Source: Mycobacterium sp. 1245111.1
GTDB taxonomy: Bacteria > Actinomycetota > Actinomycetes > Mycobacteriales > Mycobacteriaceae
DNA length: 64,000 nucleotides
Reading direction: 5' to 3'
NCBI RefSeq assembly: GCF_001673405.1
Contig: NZ_LZLV01000112.1
Location: forward strand, 310,001-374,000
Part shown: positions 59,681 through 64,000 of the stretch, piece by piece
How positions within the stretch are numbered: position 1 is the first letter of the stretch
Layout of the letters: every line of letters begins with the position of its first letter
Notes under the pieces: model-generated
What the model was told of the DNA's origin: nothing
What the model saw: only the letters and a program-made list of their open reading frames with translations
Database searches by the model: none
Program-made: the position numbers and the translations under genes

Positions 59681-60442
59681 CTAGTTGATGGTGAGCCCGC
59701 CGTCGACGACGATTGTCTGCCCGGTGACGTAGCCCCCGGCCGGCGAGGCCAGCCACACCGCGGTGGCCGCGAGTTCGCGGTCGTCCCCCAGGCGGCCGAG
59801 GACCAGTCGGTGCGCCTGGCTGTCCAGGTAGTCGGGCGGGTATTCGTCGGTCATCTCGGTCTTGAAGAATCCAGGAGCCAGCGCGTTGACGCGAATTCCT
59901 TTGCGCGAGCCCCATTGTTGGGCCAGGTCGCGGGTGAGCCCGATGACGGCCGCCTTGCTCGCGCTGTAGGCGGCCTGCGGCAGACCGGCGGTGGTGATCC
60001 CGAGAACGCTGGCAATGTTGATGATCGAGCTTCCGGGCTTCATGACGCGGCCGCAGGCCTGCGCCAGCCAGTACGAACCGTTGAGGTTGACGTCGATCAC
60101 CGACCGGAACTGCTCGGGCGTCTCCCGGGTGGCCGGGACGGCGGTTCCGACGCCCGCGTTGTTGATCAACACGTCGACCCGGCCGAACGTTTGTATCGCG
60201 GCGTCGACCAGCGCCTGGCCCTGCTCGGGCACGCCGACATCGGTGGCGACCGCCAGTGCCTTGCGGCCAGCGGCTTCGACGAGCGCCGCGGTGTCGGCCA
60301 GTCGCTCGACGCGGCGCGCACCCAACACGACGTCGGCGCCGGCCTCGGCGAAGGCCTGGGCAAACGACACACCGAGCCCGGACGAAGGGCCGGTCACGAT
60401 CGCCACTTTGTCGTCGAGTCGGAATGAATCAAGAACGCTCAT
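59681..60442 (-). CDS. Short-chain dehydrogenase/reductase
   Basis: This 253-residue FabG-like SDR has [10 protein letters not shown] as the nucleotide loop, NNAGVG, the serine in NIASVLG, YSASK, and [11 protein letters not shown] near the end. It is very close to SDRs with 3-oxoacyl reductase-like function, but the substrate is not known. It lies immediately upstream of the F420-type gene with two bases between them, forming a unit. It is divergent from an NTF2-like gene across a 65-base gap. Confidence 0.87.
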   Translation of the reverse strand: MSVLDSFRLDDKVAIVTGPSSGLGVSFAQAFAEAGADVVLGARRVERLADTAALVEAAGRKALAVATDVGVPEQGQALVDAAIQTFGRVDVLINNAGVGTAVPATRETPEQFRSVIDVNLNGSYWLAQACGRVMKPGSSIINIASVLGITTAGLPQAAYSASKAAVIGLTRDLAQQWGSRKGIRVNALAPGFFKTEMTDEYPPDYLDSQAHRLVLGRLGDDRELAATAVWLASPAGGYVTGQTIVVDGGLTIN

Positions 60443-60507
60443 GGATAAGACACCTTTGCCGTCGAGTTGCCGTCCAGCCCAAAGCTTTGAAGCTACCGTC
60501 TAGCAGC

Positions 60508-60963
60508 ATGTCGGCCGAGACGGAGATCGCCAACCTGCTGTATCGCTACGCCGAATTCATGGACACCGGCGACTTCGCCGGCGCGGCCGCGCTCTTCGAG
60601 CATGCTCGGCTGCGGGTGGGCGGTGCTGGTGACGGCACGGTCGATGCGGCCACCATGTTGACGTTGTGGCAGTCCGGTGTGACGGTCTACCCGGACGGCA
60701 CGCCGCGCACCAAACACGTTGTCACCAACCCGATTATCGAGGTGGACGACTCCGCCGGCACCGCGACCTGCCGCAGCTATTACACGGTGTTCCAGCAGAC
60801 CGGTGACTTTCCGCTGCAGCCGATCGTCGCGGGTCGCTATCACGACCAGTTTCAGCTTGTCGACGGGGAATGGCGGTTCGTGTTTCGCGACTACTCGCTG
60901 ATGGACATGGTCGGCGACGTCAGCCACCACCTGCACGGACCGATCGCAGCGGCCAAAGGCTGA
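60508..60963 (+). CDS. NTF2-like/SnoaL-type protein
   Basis: This 151-residue protein has the cone fold of SnoaL/NTF2-like enzymes, with an N-terminal helix EIANLLYRYAEFMDTGDFAGAAALFEHA, HVVTNPIIEVDD, CRSYYTVFQ and AGRYHDQFQLVDGEWRFVFRDY. The last stretch is the typical edge of the active cavity. The ATG at 60508 is the first plausible start. It is adjacent and divergent to the SDR, so the pair may share a promoter region. It is a candidate hydrolase or isomerase, but no substrate is evident. Confidence 0.82.
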   Translation: MSAETEIANLLYRYAEFMDTGDFAGAAALFEHARLRVGGAGDGTVDAATMLTLWQSGVTVYPDGTPRTKHVVTNPIIEVDDSAGTATCRSYYTVFQQTGDFPLQPIVAGRYHDQFQLVDGEWRFVFRDYSLMDMVGDVSHHLHGPIAAAKG

Positions 60964-61058
60964 GGCGATCGGGAAACAGCGATATGCCCGTTTCGGTGCC
61001 GCAGGCTACGGTTAGATAACTGGTTAATTCGGGCTGTAACTGATGCAGGAGGTAACGG

Positions 61059-62087
61059 ATGAGCGGATCGCACCGCCGCAAACCGCGGAGGTCGCTGAGC
61101 TTGCTCGGCCTGTTGGCGGCGACGGGGCTGACGCTGGCGACGGTCCCGGCGAATGCGTCGCCCACGATGCCCCCGATCCCGCGGGACGCGGCATCGGCCA
61201 GCGCGGTGGTGGGTCCGCAGATCGTCGACATCGACGCCAAGCTGGGCTTCCAGAGCGCGATCGGCGCCGGCACCGGCATCGTGATCGACCCCAGCGTCAT
61301 CCTGACCAATAACCACGTGATCGCGGGCGCGACCGATCTGACCGCGCGGTCCATCGCGAACGGCCAGACCTTTCCGGCCACGGTGATCGGCTTCGACCGC
61401 CAGCACGACATCGCGGTGTTGCAACTCGCCGGCGGCGGCCTTCCGGTGGCCAACATCGGCAACTCGGACACCGTGCATGTGGGCGACCCGGTGGTGTCGC
61501 TGGGTAACGCCGGCGGTGCCGGCGGGGCACCGAGCGTCGAGGACGGACGCGTCTCCGCGCTCGGCCAGACCGTGTCGGCCAACGACGCCCTGACCGGCAG
61601 CACCGAGACGTTGACGGGCCTGATCCAGATCGACGCCAACATCCGCCCGGGCGACTCCGGGGGCCCGACGGTCAACGCGGCCAACCAGGTGGTCGGCCTG
61701 AACACGGCCGCAACGTCGAACTACCACCTCGGCCGCGGCCAGGGCTTCGCGATCCCGATCAACGAGGCCATGGCCATCGCCGGGCAGATCCGCTCCGGTG
61801 CCTCGTCGGCGACCGTGCACATCGGGCCCACCGCGTTCCTCGGCGTCGGAGTCAACGACGCGGGCGGCGGAGCGGGCGCCATCATCCGCCAGGTCATCCC
61901 GACCGGTCCGGGCGCGGGCGCGGGGCTCAACCCGGGCGACGTGATCACCGCGATCAACGGCCAACCCGTCAACTCGGCCACCGCGCTGACGAACATTCTC
62001 GATCAGCACCACCCCGGCGACCACGTCACCGTGGGGCTGCAGGGCCGCTCCGTCGACGTGCAACTGGGGGACGGTCCGCCGGGCTGA
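61059..62087 (+). CDS. pepA: Secreted serine protease PepA (trypsin-like with PDZ domain)
   Basis: This 342-residue exported protease has a signal peptide ending in ANA (residue 33) and a trypsin-like domain with H86 (TNNHVI), D117 (RQHDIAV) and S200 (PGDSGGP). A C-terminal PDZ domain (about 250-335, with FLGVGVN and NPGDVITAINGQ) follows. It corresponds to M. tuberculosis Rv0125 (Mtb32A), a known secreted antigen. The ATG at 61059 follows GCAGGAGGTAACGG, an excellent ribosome site. Confidence 0.95.
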   Translation: MSGSHRRKPRRSLSLLGLLAATGLTLATVPANASPTMPPIPRDAASASAVVGPQIVDIDAKLGFQSAIGAGTGIVIDPSVILTNNHVIAGATDLTARSIANGQTFPATVIGFDRQHDIAVLQLAGGGLPVANIGNSDTVHVGDPVVSLGNAGGAGGAPSVEDGRVSALGQTVSANDALTGSTETLTGLIQIDANIRPGDSGGPTVNAANQVVGLNTAATSNYHLGRGQGFAIPINEAMAIAGQIRSGASSATVHIGPTAFLGVGVNDAGGGAGAIIRQVIPTGPGAGAGLNPGDVITAINGQPVNSATALTNILDQHHPGDHVTVGLQGRSVDVQLGDGPPG

Positions 62088-62169
62088 TCCAACGCGCAGC
62101 TCAGCGTGTGTGCTGAATTCGATTGGCGCATAAGGTTTTCGATGCTGCACCCCGGGTACGTGTAAGGTC

Positions 62170-63951
62170 GTGGACTTGACCAGGGACAGAGAACACGCGT
62201 CCGAGCATGATCCCGCGGAGGGAAGCCACGTCGAGGACGGCGTCGTCGAGCACCCCAGTGCCGACGAGTTCAACGAGGCCAAGTCGCTGCCCGCCGACCC
62301 GACCTGGTTCAAGCACGCGGTCTTCTACGAAGTGTTGGTCCGGGCCTTCCTGGACGCCGACGCGGACGGCTCGGGTGACTTGAGAGGGCTGCTGCAGCGG
62401 CTGGACTACCTTCAGTGGCTCGGCATCGACTGCATCTGGTTGCCGCCGTTCTACGACTCGCCGTTGCGCGACGGCGGCTACGACATCCGCGATTTCTACA
62501 AGGTGCTGCCGGAGTTCGGCACCGTCGAGGATTTCGTCGCGCTGCTCGACGCCGCCCACGAGCGAGGCATCCGCGTCATCACCGACCTGGTGATGAACCA
62601 CACCTCGGACTCGCACCCTTGGTTCCAGGAGTCCCGGCAAGACCCCGACGGGCCATACGGCGACTTCTACGTCTGGAGTGATACCAGCGAGAAGTACGCG
62701 GGAGCCCGGATCATCTTCATCGACACCGAAGAGTCGAACTGGACCTTCGATCCGGTGCGCAAGCAGTTCTACTGGCACCGGTTCTTCTCCCACCAGCCGG
62801 ACCTGAACTACGACAATCCCGCGGTTCAGGAAGCGATGATCGACGTCCTTCGGTTCTGGCTCGACCTGGGGATCGACGGGTTCCGGCTGGACGCGGTGCC
62901 GTACCTGTTCGAGCGCGAAGGCACCAACTGCGAAAACCTGCCCGAGACGCATGCCTTCCTCAAGCGCGTGCGCAAAGTGGTCGACGACGAATACCCGGGC
63001 CGGGTGCTGCTCGCCGAGGCCAATCAGTGGCCCGCCGACGTCGTCGAGTACTTCGGCGATGCCAGCACCGGCGGCGACGAGTGCCACATGGCCTTCCACT
63101 TCCCGTTGATGCCACGCATCTTCATGGCGGTGCGGCGCGAGTCGCGGTTCCCGATCTCGGAGATTCTCGGGCAGACCCCCGAGATTCCGGATATGGCGCA
63201 ATGGGGAATCTTCCTGCGCAACCACGACGAGTTGACGCTGGAGATGGTCTCCGACGAAGAGCGCGACTACATGTACTCCGAGTACGCGAAAGACCCGCGG
63301 ATGAAGGCCAATGTGGGCATCCGCCGCCGACTGGCACCGCTGCTGGACAACGACCGCAACCAGATCGAGCTGTTCACGGCGTTACTGCTGTCGCTGCCCG
63401 GATCGCCGGTGCTCTATTACGGCGACGAAATCGGCATGGGCGACGTGATCTGGCTCGGCGACCGCGACGGGGTCCGGACGCCGATGCAGTGGACCCCGGA
63501 TCGCAATGCCGGCTTCTCCAAGGCCAACCCGGGCCGGTTGTACCTGCCGCCGAGCCAGGACTCGGTTTACGGGTATCAGGCCGTCAACGTCGAAGCCCAG
63601 CGCGACACCTCGACGTCGCTGCTGAACTTCACCCGGATGATGCTCGCCGTGCGCCGGCGACATGAGGCCTTCGCGATCGGCAGCTTCGAAGAACTCGGCG
63701 GCTCCAACCCGTCGGTGCTGGCCTTCCAGCGCCAGGTACCGAACGACGGCGACACCGTGCTGTGCGTCAACAATCTGTCGCGTTTCCCCCAGCCGCTGGA
63801 ACTGAACCTGCAACATTGGAACGGTCATACGCCGATCGAGCTCACCGGACACGTCGAGTTTCCGCGCATCGGCCACCTGCCTTACCTGCTCACACTGCCG
63901 GGACACGGGTTCTACTGGTTCCAGCTGAGCGGGCCTGAGGAGTCGCAATGA
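62170..63951 (+). CDS. treS: Trehalose synthase/amylase TreS
   Basis: This 593-residue GH13 enzyme interconverts trehalose and maltose; maltose then goes to maltokinase and the GlgE glucan route. The catalytic residues are seen as D241 (GFRLDAV, nucleophile), E283 (LLAEANQW) and D353 (RNHDELT), with [10 protein letters not shown] and [14 protein letters not shown] of the barrel. The start GTG at 62170 is chosen for agreement with the M. tuberculosis Rv0126 length. Its stop overlaps the ATG of mak (ATGA). Cytoplasmic. Confidence 0.96.
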   Translation: MDLTRDREHASEHDPAEGSHVEDGVVEHPSADEFNEAKSLPADPTWFKHAVFYEVLVRAFLDADADGSGDLRGLLQRLDYLQWLGIDCIWLPPFYDSPLRDGGYDIRDFYKVLPEFGTVEDFVALLDAAHERGIRVITDLVMNHTSDSHPWFQESRQDPDGPYGDFYVWSDTSEKYAGARIIFIDTEESNWTFDPVRKQFYWHRFFSHQPDLNYDNPAVQEAMIDVLRFWLDLGIDGFRLDAVPYLFEREGTNCENLPETHAFLKRVRKVVDDEYPGRVLLAEANQWPADVVEYFGDASTGGDECHMAFHFPLMPRIFMAVRRESRFPISEILGQTPEIPDMAQWGIFLRNHDELTLEMVSDEERDYMYSEYAKDPRMKANVGIRRRLAPLLDNDRNQIELFTALLLSLPGSPVLYYGDEIGMGDVIWLGDRDGVRTPMQWTPDRNAGFSKANPGRLYLPPSQDSVYGYQAVNVEAQRDTSTSLLNFTRMMLAVRRRHEAFAIGSFEELGGSNPSVLAFQRQVPNDGDTVLCVNNLSRFPQPLELNLQHWNGHTPIELTGHVEFPRIGHLPYLLTLPGHGFYWFQLSGPEESQ

Positions 63952-64000
63952 ATCTGCCATGGTCGGAATGGCTTCCGCAGCAGCGCTGGTATGCGGGGCG
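63948..64000 (+). CDS. mak: Maltokinase Mak (start only)
   Basis: The ATG at 63948 overlaps the treS stop. The first 17 codons ([17 protein letters not shown]) match the beginning of mycobacterial maltokinase (Rv0127, also called pep2), which phosphorylates maltose to maltose 1-phosphate for GlgE. The rest lies beyond the window. Confidence 0.85.
   Translation, partial: MNLPWSEWLPQQRWYAG

Noticed and set aside
1..64000. Insertion sequences, prophage genes, CRISPR arrays, tRNA or rRNA genes
   Set aside because: I looked for transposase or integrase motifs, repeated spacers and tRNA-like folds and found none that hold up.

Overview
The window is high-GC, densely packed DNA from a mycobacterium, species not determined. 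The best evidence is a set of genes that read as orthologues of a Mycobacterium tuberculosis neighbourhood. At the left edge is ctpI (Rv0107c). At the right are a transmembrane acyltransferase (Rv0111-like), ldtA (Rv0116c), fusA2 (Rv0120c), an Rv0121c-like F420/flavin protein, pepA (Rv0125), treS (Rv0126) and the first codons of mak (Rv0127). Mce proteins, a DUF732 protein, a Rv0203-type hemophore relative and a TIGR00027 methyltransferase also point to Mycobacterium. No tRNA, rRNA, CRISPR array or insertion sequence was seen.

Layout. 1-6.6 kb (minus): ctpI preceded by two small exported proteins and an ECF sigma factor. 6.8-12.8 kb: small redox and stress genes, including a phenolic acid decarboxylase divergent from a MarR regulator with a clear palindromic operator between them. 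13.1-21.4 kb (plus): a complete mceA-F operon of the Mce1 type that has no yrbE permease genes beside it and is divergent from a TetR regulator. 21.4-31.4 kb: methyltransferases, a hemerythrin-like lipoprotein, a deletion scar holding two broken genes, an exported protein with three long repeats, an SDR, two small exported proteins and an MgtA-type P-type ATPase.

31.4-52 kb is a catabolic island. On the left are echA-fadE (minus), echA-SRPBCC (plus) and a minus-strand operon of a beta-propeller (SMP-30-like), a GntR regulator, two acyl-CoA ligases and an SDR. Divergent from this is a tightly coupled eight-gene plus-strand operon: SDR, Rieske oxygenase, Baeyer-Villiger-type flavin monooxygenase, SDR, class III CoA-transferase, ThDP-dependent enzyme, aldehyde dehydrogenase and NDMA-type zinc alcohol dehydrogenase. 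The gene content suggests oxidation of a cyclic or branched substrate, possible lactone opening, CoA activation and beta-oxidation-like degradation. The substrate cannot be read from sequence, and I do not recognise the set as a described pathway.

52-64 kb returns to conserved mycobacterial genes for envelope, translation and trehalose metabolism.

Several candidate operators stand out. An imperfect palindrome GAGAAT-N3-ATTCTC occurs 39-50 bases before the starts of three separate lipid or SDR transcription units. A perfect 16-base palindrome with a related second site lies in the divergent promoter of the catabolic island next to the GntR gene. Three relics (an NTF2-like/SDR junction, an SDR with an internal deletion and a CoA-transferase scrap) show that deletion has shaped the accessory part.
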